A stretch of DNA of 64,000 nucleotides, taken from assembly GCF_011089885.1 (NCBI RefSeq), contig NZ_JAANBD010000023.1, positions 238,501 to 302,500 on the forward strand, in the 5' to 3' direction. Position 1 is the stretch's first letter. Every line of letters begins with the position of its first letter. The notes under the pieces were generated by a model. The model saw only the letters and a program-made list of their open reading frames with translations, searched no databases and had not been told where the DNA came from. The stretch is from Thioalkalivibrio sp. XN279. GTDB taxonomy: Bacteria; Pseudomonadota; Gammaproteobacteria; Steroidobacterales; XN24. The translations under genes and the position numbers were made by a program. Positions 1 to 6,984 of this stretch are shown in pieces.

Positions 1-345
1 TACGTGAAGGTACTGAAGCTGCTCCATTCGCTCAGCCCTCACGCGATTTATCTCCATAAAGACCAGGGCGTCACACCGGATGGCCGGTTCGAGCAGTACC
101 GGGTAGCAGTACATCCGGACCAGTTTGTTTCCGGTTTGGATGCCGCCACGAATGGTATCTCGCCGCCCGTAAACCGGCGGACAGGGACAAACCTGTTCCA
201 AAGCAGTAATTACCACGGATATCCGCTAAGGGGCACGTCCAAGGCGCCTTATGCTCGTGCGTACCAGGCTCAGGATTCTGTCGCCTTGAAGCGCTTGCTC
301 ACGGCCCTCGCGGATCACTTCAGCAGCGCAGGTGGTTCCATATGA
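1..345 (+). CDS. Unknown protein, 5' end outside the window
   Basis: The reading frame is open from the first base, so the true start probably lies upstream. The visible 114 or so residues match no family I recognise. They are polar and basic with a run of Tyr, His and Gly in the middle (FQSSNYHGYPLRGTS), and no membrane segment or catalytic motif is evident. The stop codon overlaps the ATG of the next gene (ATGA at 342-345), which indicates an operon with translational coupling and makes this the likely partner of the uracil-DNA-glycosylase-like protein downstream. Function unknown. Confidence 0.6.
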   Translation, partial: YVKVLKLLHSLSPHAIYLHKDQGVTPDGRFEQYRVAVHPDQFVSGLDAATNGISPPVNRRTGTNLFQSSNYHGYPLRGTSKAPYARAYQAQDSVALKRLLTALADHFSSAGGSI

Positions 346-1100
346 GCGGCTTCACCATAGAAAAATACATCCCCGTCATTTGCGGAGCTTCGGCACCCGC
401 TCTGCGGGATCCAAGGCTCTTGATGGACTCGTGCGATGACTTCGCGGTCTATTACGCGCCCTTCGAGTACATCAATCCGCTTGCACGCGTCGTGCTAGTA
501 GGCATCACGCCCGGGCCAACGCAGATGGTCAACGCGAACAACGCAGCTCGGCGGGCTCTGCTGGCTGGGAATTCTCCCGAAGAGGCGATTCGCGCTGCCA
601 AGGAGACGGCCGCATTCAGCGGGGAGCCCATGCGTACCAACCTGGTCCGTCAGCTCAACCACTGGGGCTTCCAGTCTTGGCTTGGGTTGCAGGATGCAAG
701 CGAGCTCTTTTCAACGAGCCGATATCTGCTGCACGCCACATCTCTGCTTCGGTACCCGGTTTTCGTTAACCACCAGGATTACCGTGGCGCGCCGGACATG
801 ACCAAGCATCCGCTGCTCCGGAGATACCTCCTGGAGAATTTCGTCGAGGAGGTGCGGCAACTCGACAACGCGGTCTTCGTCGGGCTTGGTCCGCTGGTTC
901 AGAAGGTGCTTGATCGGCTGGTTGGAGAGCGGCTGCTGCGACCTGATCGAGTCATCGGTGGCATGTTGCATCCCTCCGGCAACTGCACCTACCGGATCAA
1001 TTACCTCGTAGGCAATCGGATGGCGGCGGTTCCACATGCCACCAATCCGGCGCCCTACGATCTCGGGCGGGAAGGGTTTCGTCATCAGTACCTGGGATAG
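342..1100 (+). CDS. Uracil-DNA glycosylase-fold family protein
   Basis: This 252-residue protein appears to have the uracil-DNA glycosylase superfamily layout. A hydrophobic strand leads into VGITPGPTQ (residues 53-61), which corresponds to the GxxPG motif that binds the substrate base. A late LHPSGN (209-214) resembles the HPS motif of the DNA-intercalating loop. Between them lies a helical region with an RYPVF motif (about 137-141). Known members remove uracil or related bases from DNA. This one is divergent and the canonical activating Asp/Glu of motif A is not obvious, so activity is not certain. It is translationally coupled to the unknown gene upstream, suggesting a two-gene unit in an accessory region. 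Confidence 0.6.
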   Translation: MSGFTIEKYIPVICGASAPALRDPRLLMDSCDDFAVYYAPFEYINPLARVVLVGITPGPTQMVNANNAARRALLAGNSPEEAIRAAKETAAFSGEPMRTNLVRQLNHWGFQSWLGLQDASELFSTSRYLLHATSLLRYPVFVNHQDYRGAPDMTKHPLLRRYLLENFVEEVRQLDNAVFVGLGPLVQKVLDRLVGERLLRPDRVIGGMLHPSGNCTYRINYLVGNRMAAVPHATNPAPYDLGREGFRHQYLG

Positions 1101-1201
1101 GAACTGGGGGGTCACGAGGTTAGCCGGGTGCTCGCCACCGGGCGCCTCGTGGAAACTCCGCACGGGATGCTGATTGACCCATGGTCCAACGGGGGTTCGT
1201 T

Positions 1202-1315
1202 ATGGGGAAGCGAGAGGACGACGATGACGACGATGGCGTGATGACGTTCATCGACTTCGTGTGGATGTTTATCGTCGGACTGGGAGTCTTGCTGATTGCG
1301 ATCGACTGCGCGTGA
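1202..1315 (+). CDS. Possible small single-pass membrane protein (37 aa)
   Basis: An ATG with a G-rich stretch (GGGGG, about 8 bases upstream) opens a 37-codon frame. It encodes an acidic N-terminus (seven Asp/Glu in residues 5-11) followed by one hydrophobic stretch of about 20 residues (FIDFVWMFIVGLGVLLIAID) ending in Cys-Ala. The shape fits a small inner-membrane protein. There is no homology I can name, and the only support is composition and a weak ribosome-binding site. The rest of the 1101-1377 gap shows nothing further. Confidence 0.3.
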   Translation: MGKREDDDDDDGVMTFIDFVWMFIVGLGVLLIAIDCA

Positions 1316-1377
1316 AGAGAAACCTTGTATGTCCCGATTTACCGGCGTGAGATGCCAGGATAAAGCTTGCGTTCCGC

Positions 1378-2094
1378 TCACGACATGCGCCGCGTAGCTT
1401 GTATCGTGTACTGCAGGCTGATCGAGCCATCGCCCCAGTCCATCGTCGAGAACAGAGGCACGATTTCTGATGTGATCACCTCGAGTTCTCTCACCACGAC
1501 CGTATCCGGGTCATCGAGGCTGAAGTACTCGTACTCGAACTCCCAGGCACGGGCGCGGTAGGTGGAAAGCATTGCGCCCTTGTACGGCCGGATTCGGATC
1601 GAGGCGCGCGTGGCGGCGCCATTGCTCCGTGGGTCGATGACGATCGCATCGACATGATGCCGGCCTTCCATTGCGGTCTCGATGAGCATGGTGCCCAGTT
1701 CCGCACGGAACAGGATTTCTCGCGGGATTTCCCTAATGAGAGGCGGGTCGGAGCACACTTGGGACTCGGCTCTTCCGCCAGGCCTGCGGCTGAAGACCAC
1801 CACTTCCGGTTCCTCGTCGTACCCTCCAGCGCTGTGGAACGACATCTCTACATACTGGCTCCCGTCCCTGGACTCCTGGGTGACGGTCTCCATTGAGATT
1901 TCCTCGTCCTGCTTGGTTCGGCCAGGCGTGGGGATGGTCGAGATCTCGAAGCGCGCCGCGATGTAGTCGGGCGATATATTCTGGCGCGCGAAGCCGCTGA
2001 TGGCCCGGACCGACCCGTCCAGCTGAGTCTGCAGCTTTCCGCGTAGCAACGCCCGGTACGACGGAGCCGGGCACCTGGTGGCGTTCCTGGTCAT
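1378..2094 (-). CDS. Unknown protein, last gene of a four-gene cluster
   Basis: The gene encodes 238 residues of no recognised family. I place the start at the ATG ending at 2094 because it overlaps the stop of the preceding gene (ATGA, 2091-2094). A longer frame to 2115 would begin inside that gene. The protein is soluble, with a charged middle (about residues 60-110) and a C-terminal half that alternates hydrophobic and charged residues like a beta-rich domain, including an aromatic EFEYEYF run. It is the distal gene of a minus-strand set with an ADP-ribosylglycohydrolase-like protein and an RNase H-fold nuclease, so a role in the same system is inferred from position only. Confidence 0.6.
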   Translation of the reverse strand: MTRNATRCPAPSYRALLRGKLQTQLDGSVRAISGFARQNISPDYIAARFEISTIPTPGRTKQDEEISMETVTQESRDGSQYVEMSFHSAGGYDEEPEVVVFSRRPGGRAESQVCSDPPLIREIPREILFRAELGTMLIETAMEGRHHVDAIVIDPRSNGAATRASIRIRPYKGAMLSTYRARAWEFEYEYFSLDDPDTVVVRELEVITSEIVPLFSTMDWGDGSISLQYTIQATRRMS

Positions 2095-2579
2095 TTCGCT
2101 GCTTCCGCATTGCACGGCAGGCGTCTGACCTTGCGCCCCATCTCCCCGTCGATCCGTGTTGCCACGGTCTCGGACAACCGCTTGAGGGTCGGCCTGGCCA
2201 AGCGGTGCCCATGCTCCCTCGCAAGCCGATCAAGCCCGATTTTCAGTTCCAGTTTCCAGAGCACGCGATGCCGGGCGAGGACCTGCTGACGATGTTGATA
2301 GCCGATGACGTCGAGGAGGGCGGTGACGGGTATCTGCAGGTGCCAGGTGCCCGGCGGTTTGGGCCTGTCATGGCGCCAGCGAGCACGCACTTGGCCGTGC
2401 TCGATGACCGCCGCCACAGTCTGTGCACCGTCGTCCTCGACCGCTTGATCCGGGGCGGGCTCGAAGCGCGCACGAGCTGTGCAGGGCGGCGCAGCGATAA
2501 GGGCGGGTGGCGGCACATGGTCCCGCGCATATTTCTCGATGAATTCGCGCGGGATCCAGTCGGGCAGTGTGTCGGTCAT
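2091..2579 (-). CDS. Unknown protein (162 aa) in the same cluster
   Basis: This is a 162-residue soluble protein I cannot assign. The N-terminus (LPDWIPREFIEKYARDH) is amphipathic. A Pro/Ala-rich linker follows at about residues 23-50, and the C-terminal half is strongly basic with repeated Arg and His, compatible with nucleic-acid or partner binding. Its stop overlaps the start of the 1378-2094 gene by four bases, a firm sign of coupled translation. About 110 bases separate it from the nuclease gene upstream, and nothing notable was seen in that gap. Confidence 0.55.
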   Translation of the reverse strand: MTDTLPDWIPREFIEKYARDHVPPPALIAAPPCTARARFEPAPDQAVEDDGAQTVAAVIEHGQVRARWRHDRPKPPGTWHLQIPVTALLDVIGYQHRQQVLARHRVLWKLELKIGLDRLAREHGHRLARPTLKRLSETVATRIDGEMGRKVRRLPCNAEAAK

Positions 2580-2690
2580 CGGCCGCCTCCTTGCAGCTCG
2601 GGTTTCGATAACGGTACTCCGTGTAGCCCGGATGGTTCAAAGCCCCTGGAGGCTGTCGCTTGTATGTACAAGCGTTGGAGCCGGGCGTTG

Positions 2691-3401
2691 TTAGTCCTGC
2701 CTCGCCGGATTCGGCACCACCTGTTGCAGCACTTCGCGCATGGTTAGCAGGTCCTGCTTGTTGTGTTTGACGATGACTTGCCATGACTTTCGCGCGGCGG
2801 GCGTGAGTTCAGCATAGGTCCGACCTTCCTTTAGCTGTGAGCGGATAAGCCGCAGTCCCTCCCCGACGTGGCCGGCGCCAAACTTCTCGATGACCGGAAC
2901 GCGCAGCAAATCGCATACGCCATAGAGCGTTGTAGAGCCGCGGGTTGGCGCGATCCCCAGTCCGCGTAAGTACTTCCGGGCGGGCTTGATCGCATTGCGA
3001 TGGACCGCTTTCAGGCGTTCCTCGAGCTCCGGAACAGCTCGTGTCATCACCTTAAGGTCGTGCTCGCTCCACGAAACGATGACCCGGGATTCGGTCTCGG
3101 CCCATTCGAGGAGTGCCATGACGAGCTCGACATGGTCGGCGGCGATGGCGTGCGTAGCGCGGTACCTGCCCGAGCAGTGCTTGGCGAAAAGCGGCTCGAC
3201 GATGCCCGCCCCGAGCTTGTTATCCACGAGATAGCCCAGGAGCGTGGGCGGCGGATGATCCTGGCTGCCGGGCGCGGCGGAGTTGCCCTCGTAGTCGAGG
3301 AAGATCGCTCTTTCCAGCTGTTCCCTGGTGAGATTCGGCGCGCGTGTGTGGCGCTTCTTCCTCTTCGTGGTGTCTCGCCGGCCACCTGCTTCAGCCGGCA
3401 T
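2691..3401 (-). CDS. RNase H-fold (YprB/DEDD-like) nuclease
   Basis: The start is the ATG ending at 3401, which overlaps the upstream gene by 11 bases; this gives 236 residues. A Lys/Arg-rich N-terminus (10-20) precedes AIFLDYEGN (32-40), where Asp36 and Glu38 match the first DEDD exonuclease motif. SWSEHDLKVM (110-119) fits the second motif, and KHNKQDLLTM (212-221), with Asp217, fits the third in the pattern of the YprB-type RNase_H_2 family. Members are predicted 3'-5' exonucleases or structure-specific nucleases. The substrate is unknown. It sits directly behind the ADP-ribosylglycohydrolase-like gene and is probably co-expressed with it. Confidence 0.65.
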   Translation of the reverse strand: MPAEAGGRRDTTKRKKRHTRAPNLTREQLERAIFLDYEGNSAAPGSQDHPPPTLLGYLVDNKLGAGIVEPLFAKHCSGRYRATHAIAADHVELVMALLEWAETESRVIVSWSEHDLKVMTRAVPELEERLKAVHRNAIKPARKYLRGLGIAPTRGSTTLYGVCDLLRVPVIEKFGAGHVGEGLRLIRSQLKEGRTYAELTPAARKSWQVIVKHNKQDLLTMREVLQQVVPNPARQD

Positions 3402-4671
3402 GGGTCTGCTCCGCGTCCGGTCGCCAGAGTTCCGCGAGGCCCCATGCGGCCTTCCTGATCCGGGCGATATGCTCTGCAGGGTGATGCTGCAACTGACCGT
3501 CGTCGAAGACATCTGCGCCAAAGCGTGCGCCGAGAAAAGCGCCGACCAGTACAGGGCAATAATTTGCCGGTCCGGCAAATGACTTCGCGGCCTGGAGCGC
3601 GGTGATCGGGTCGCGACCCGTCGTGGCGAATGCGAGGGCGGCGCGGAGCGTGCCCGGAGAATAACCGCCGCGATGTAGCTCTGTTCTCGCCGGGCTTGCC
3701 GGATCGAGCAGCTGGCTCAGGACCGGGCGCGGCTTACTGACAGCTTCTTTCACCTCGGCATGCAGTTGCTCCGAGACAGCGCCGAGGTGCCGTGACGCGA
3801 ACCGCGAGTTGCCCATCATGTTGTCGCGGCATTTCACGGCAACGGCTATCGCGGTGTCCGCGGCAATGGGATGACCATGAGTGAGACGGGCCTCATCTCC
3901 TGCAGCCTGCACAAGTCCGTCTATGTCGAGCCAGGGCCCCATGGCCAGCACGCCGGCGCGGTGCGCCGCGTTGCAGCCGGCGGTCATGCCTTCCAGTTCG
4001 CGGTCTGTCTGCTCCGCGGCCTGGCGGCGCGACATGCCGGCGAATGCATGGGCGAGGACGCGACCCGTGACCGGCCCGGTGTCATAGGCCCCTTGGCGAT
4101 GCCAGTCGAGATAGCGGGCGAACACGTCATCCGGGTTGTAGCGACGACACTCCAGCAGGCTTTCGGCCAGGCGGAGCGCCATCTCCGTGGGGCCGCCGTT
4201 CTCGTCGCCCGCCGCGAGCCCTACCAGGACGCCGGCCACGCGCTGCTGATGCTCTTCCATGTGACGCCTCGTCCACTCCAGTTTGAGAACCCGCGGCACA
4301 TGGCGGCTGAGGCGACACACGGGACAACGCGTCGGCTCCAGGCGCCACCGAGGGCTTTCGAATCGTATCACCGCACGGCAGAAGGCAAGCAGGAGGTCCA
4401 GCAGCTCCGCATCGACGGCGATGGCTCGACACCCATGCACGATGCCCCGTCGGCCTGACAGCCGGGACAGCGTGGACCAGACCAGGTGCTCGTCACGCAG
4501 CGAACTTCCCCTGGAAAGGCCTCGAGCGACCAGGCCATCTCTTATCCCTTTCCAGGCCGTGTGCAGCTCGGGGATCTCGATCGCCGCCATGGCACGCTCG
4601 GTTGTGCCTCTGAACTTCATTGCCCGGCAGATGAGCTGTCGGTCGTACCAGCCGATGTCGCGTTGTTCCAT
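3391..4671 (-). CDS. Divergent ADP-ribosylglycohydrolase-fold protein with extra N-terminal domain
   Basis: This 426-residue protein has an unfamiliar N-terminal region (1-143) carrying CPVC (116-119) and HMEEH (137-141), a possible zinc site. An ADP-ribosylglycohydrolase-like domain follows at about 145-390. Family landmarks are PTEMALRLAESLLE (161-174), GAYDTGPVT (194-202), the NAAHRAGVLAM segment (234-244) and LTHGHP (263-268). The two metal-binding landmarks of active enzymes are gone. The TDDT loop is shortened to GDENGGPTEM, and the C-terminal GGDADT-type motif reads FAGPANYC (365-372). It is therefore likely a pseudoenzyme or a changed-specificity homologue that may bind rather than cleave ADP-ribose. 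It heads the four-gene cluster, with GGGAGG 8 bases before the ATG inside a hairpin. Confidence 0.65.
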   Translation of the reverse strand: MEQRDIGWYDRQLICRAMKFRGTTERAMAAIEIPELHTAWKGIRDGLVARGLSRGSSLRDEHLVWSTLSRLSGRRGIVHGCRAIAVDAELLDLLLAFCRAVIRFESPRWRLEPTRCPVCRLSRHVPRVLKLEWTRRHMEEHQQRVAGVLVGLAAGDENGGPTEMALRLAESLLECRRYNPDDVFARYLDWHRQGAYDTGPVTGRVLAHAFAGMSRRQAAEQTDRELEGMTAGCNAAHRAGVLAMGPWLDIDGLVQAAGDEARLTHGHPIAADTAIAVAVKCRDNMMGNSRFASRHLGAVSEQLHAEVKEAVSKPRPVLSQLLDPASPARTELHRGGYSPGTLRAALAFATTGRDPITALQAAKSFAGPANYCPVLVGAFLGARFGADVFDDGQLQHHPAEHIARIRKAAWGLAELWRPDAEQTHAG

Positions 4672-4680
4672 GGGTGCACC

Positions 4681-4724
4681 CTCCCTTTTTCTTCTCTCAT
4701 CTAAAGATGAGAAGAAAAAGGGAG
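4681..4724 (-). promoter_or_regulatory. Long hairpin in the leader of the ADP-ribosylglycohydrolase-like gene
   Basis: Arms at 4681-4702 and 4705-4724 are complementary over about 20 bases, apart from one 2-base bulge, around a 2-base loop. Read on the minus strand, the 3' arm ends in AAAAAGGGAG, and the GGGAGG Shine-Dalgarno of the 3391-4671 gene begins within it. A folded leader would hide the ribosome-binding site. The purine/pyrimidine tracts (A5, T5) could alternatively make it a terminator, or a protein-binding operator in DNA. Confidence 0.6.
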
Positions 4725-4728
4725 GACG

Positions 4729-4815
4729 GGCTCACCCGGTGAGCCTGGCGAGCGGGATACTGGTGCCGTCACCAGGAAGGTTGGGTTAAAGCCCGGGGCC
4801 AGGGATGGCCCGCCA
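4729..4815 (+). repeat. Dispersed palindromic repeat, copy 1
   Basis: GGCTCACCCGGTGAGCC (4729-4745) is a palindrome followed by GATACTGG (4756-4763), GCCGTCACC and a GGGCCAGGGATGG segment. The same order of elements recurs at 11542-11629, and a shorter inverted copy lies at 32646-32681. All three are intergenic. Confidence 0.6.
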
Positions 4816-4901
4816 CCCGGCAGGGTAGGGGGATTTCCTGATCCGGGTGCCTCTTGGCCGGCGTAATCTCGGTCGGTAGCACTTCGAAGGGGGGCTCAAG
4901 G

Positions 4902-5168
4902 ATGATCAACTTCCTGTCGCAGATTTTCTCTGGATTTCTCAGCGTCGCTGCAGCACTGGGCCTGGCTATCGGGTTGTTCTCAGGTGGCGTGATCTTCTCG
5001 CAGGGCGAGGTCGGCGAGGCTCTTGCGGTATGGGGTGGGACGATCCTCGCCGTCGCGCTGATCTTCGGTGCTGCTGCCGTGCTCGTAGCGATCGAGCAGC
5101 ACGCCAGGAAGATGAGCGAAGCGCTGGATGAGATCCGCCGGCTGCTGGCAGACCGGCCGCTCGGCTAG
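4902..5168 (+). CDS. Small membrane protein (88 aa), two transmembrane segments
   Basis: The ATG at 4902 follows AAGGGGGGCTCAAGG and fits the hydrophobic N-terminus better than the in-frame upstream start. Two hydrophobic segments (about residues 10-32 and 41-64) are followed by a charged amphipathic tail (HARKMSEALDEIRRLL), which could be a short coiled coil. This resembles holin-like or anchor-type small membrane proteins, but I do not recognise the family. The HEPN gene starts 30 bases downstream in the same direction, so the two may form a unit. Confidence 0.6.
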   Translation: MINFLSQIFSGFLSVAAALGLAIGLFSGGVIFSQGEVGEALAVWGGTILAVALIFGAAAVLVAIEQHARKMSEALDEIRRLLADRPLG

Positions 5169-5198
5169 ACTGAATTCCAAGCGCTTGAGGTCGTCACT

Positions 5199-5873
5199 AT
5201 GAACACGTCCGCGCGGGGGCAGTTCAGTTTCGTATCGCTCAAGGCCCGCCAGCGCGAGCTGCGCCACGCCTTCCCCGAATCCCTGGGCCTGCGTGTCCAC
5301 CGCGCCCTGAGCTGGCTATACCGCGCCCAGCAGGAACCGGAGGACCACGATGCCCGGTTCATCTTCCTGTGGCTTGCGTTCAACGCCGCCTACGCCCAGG
5401 AGTTCCCGCGCCGGCGGGACTTCTCGGAGACGCGGCTCTTGCTCACCTTCCTCGACCGGCTCATCGACGCCGATCGGGAGAAGCTGCTCTACGAACTGGT
5501 GTGGAAGCGTTACCCGGGCCCCATCCGGCTCCTCTTGGACAACCGCTTCGTCTACCAGCCGTTCTGGGATCATGTGAACGGCTATATCAGTGAAGCGGAG
5601 TGGCAGGAGCGCTTCGACCGCAGCCGGTCCTCCGCGCGTCGGGCGCTGGGCGAGGGGCGCACCAAGAAGCTGTTCGCCGCCACCTTCGAGCGGCTCTACG
5701 TGCTGCGCAACCAGGTCCTGCACGGCGGCGCCACCTGGAACAGCCGCGTCAACCGCGACCAGATCCGCGACGGCGCCAACATCCTCGGTGACGTGGTGCC
5801 GATAGTCATCCACCTGATGATGGAGAACGCGCAGGGTGTGTGGGGCGAGGCGTGTTATCCGGTGGTGGAGTGA
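5199..5873 (+). CDS. HEPN-domain protein
   Basis: The protein has 224 residues. The helical core includes FIFLWLAFNAAYAQEF (54-69) and a C-terminal RNQVLHGG (170-177) that matches the R-x4-6-H signature of HEPN domains, whose Arg and His form the RNase active site in dimeric HEPN toxins. The flanking TWNSRVNRDQIRDGANIL is typical of the large HEPN families found in mobile and defence loci. The likely role is an endoribonuclease or RNA-binding effector; no antitoxin of the MNT type is present beside it. A second, broken copy lies at 12150-13009. Confidence 0.7.
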   Translation: MNTSARGQFSFVSLKARQRELRHAFPESLGLRVHRALSWLYRAQQEPEDHDARFIFLWLAFNAAYAQEFPRRRDFSETRLLLTFLDRLIDADREKLLYELVWKRYPGPIRLLLDNRFVYQPFWDHVNGYISEAEWQERFDRSRSSARRALGEGRTKKLFAATFERLYVLRNQVLHGGATWNSRVNRDQIRDGANILGDVVPIVIHLMMENAQGVWGEACYPVVE

Positions 5874-5895
5874 GGAGCGAGCGCTTGCGCGCTCC

Positions 5896-6717
5896 TCAGG
5901 CGAAATACCTGTTACCGAGGTAGTCCAGGTACGGTTGATGCTGCGTGGTGCAGACGGCTCGGATTCGCATGAACATGTCTTGGTAAGTCATCGAGCGGAA
6001 GCCGATGCCGTCAAGATCCAGCATTTCGCCAAATTTAGCAGCCTCTGCGGCATGTTCGGCGCCTTGGGTGCCTTCGACTTCATGCCAGGCGTACCACAGA
6101 GCCCATTCGTGCCCGGACCGCGCAAGACCCAACGCATGCTTCAATAGCTGTTGAGCGTGGAGCCAGCGGAAATTCCTCTCTGCGCCTTGGATCTGATGCG
6201 CCAGATCCTGGCAACACTTCAGGCCCGCCGATTTCCAATATGCTCGTCCGCCCTCAAAATACTTGGGGTTGAACTGGGCGGGGTGCCTGCCATAGGGCTC
6301 GAGGAACTTCGATTCGATCGCGATGATGCGCCCGGAGGTCAGCGCAAGGATGACATCCAGGTTCGGCGCATTGCCGGGCAGCCCTGTTCGATATTTCTGC
6401 TCGAACCTGATCTCCGCGATGCTTTCCGTCAAACCGAGTGCCTCGGCAAGCGGCGCCGGATCACGCTGGCGCCAGTACTCGAAGACATTGCAGGCCAGAG
6501 CCGAAGAAGAGTGCAGGGCCTGCATCTTTCCTCGCTCACCGTCACGCGGAAGCTCCGCCCCGTCGCCTTGTTCGAACTCCTTCATCGACGCATTCGAAAG
6601 AGGCACGTACAAGTTGTCCTCAAGGTTGAGCGTATAGCCTTGATCGTCGAACGCGACCCCCTGTGAGCGGGCCCATTCGCGTTGCCGGGCCCGGACTTGA
6701 CCTGCTGGTGATCGCAT
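5896..6717 (-). CDS. PD-(D/E)XK superfamily nuclease, putative restriction endonuclease
   Basis: The 273-residue protein contains PNLDVILALTSGRIIAIESKF from residue 118. Asp121, Glu135 and Lys137 make a D-x13-ExK catalytic arrangement, and Glu106 (IRFEQKY) is a plausible extra acidic ligand. ESKF followed by EPYGRH resembles the PGN_0703-type putative restriction endonucleases, which occur without an adjacent methyltransferase. No DNA methylase is seen nearby, so the target and self-protection are unknown. The start is supported by AAGGAG 9 bases upstream of the ATG at 6717. It is transcribed divergently from the secreted-protein gene across a 267-base AT-rich gap. Confidence 0.65.
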   Translation of the reverse strand: MRSPAGQVRARQREWARSQGVAFDDQGYTLNLEDNLYVPLSNASMKEFEQGDGAELPRDGERGKMQALHSSSALACNVFEYWRQRDPAPLAEALGLTESIAEIRFEQKYRTGLPGNAPNLDVILALTSGRIIAIESKFLEPYGRHPAQFNPKYFEGGRAYWKSAGLKCCQDLAHQIQGAERNFRWLHAQQLLKHALGLARSGHEWALWYAWHEVEGTQGAEHAAEAAKFGEMLDLDGIGFRSMTYQDMFMRIRAVCTTQHQPYLDYLGNRYFA

Positions 6718-6984
6718 AATTTCAACTCCTTATGAAGTGCGCCAACGCCGTAAGGGAAGGCTGCGGAAAACCCCTATGGCGTTATGTTAAATATCTACTT
6801 GAATTGCAAATCGGACTGAGTATGGTCCAAAAGTACCAGAAATGGTCTGACCGAAATGGCACACCTGCCGCGAGGTAGGGTCGCAAAGCCTCGGGTCTCC
6901 CCGTCATGGAAGACGGCCGGGCTGCCGAACCAGGCGTTAGGTAACTGACGATGCTCAGGACGCTTCAATGGAGGAAGCAACGCC

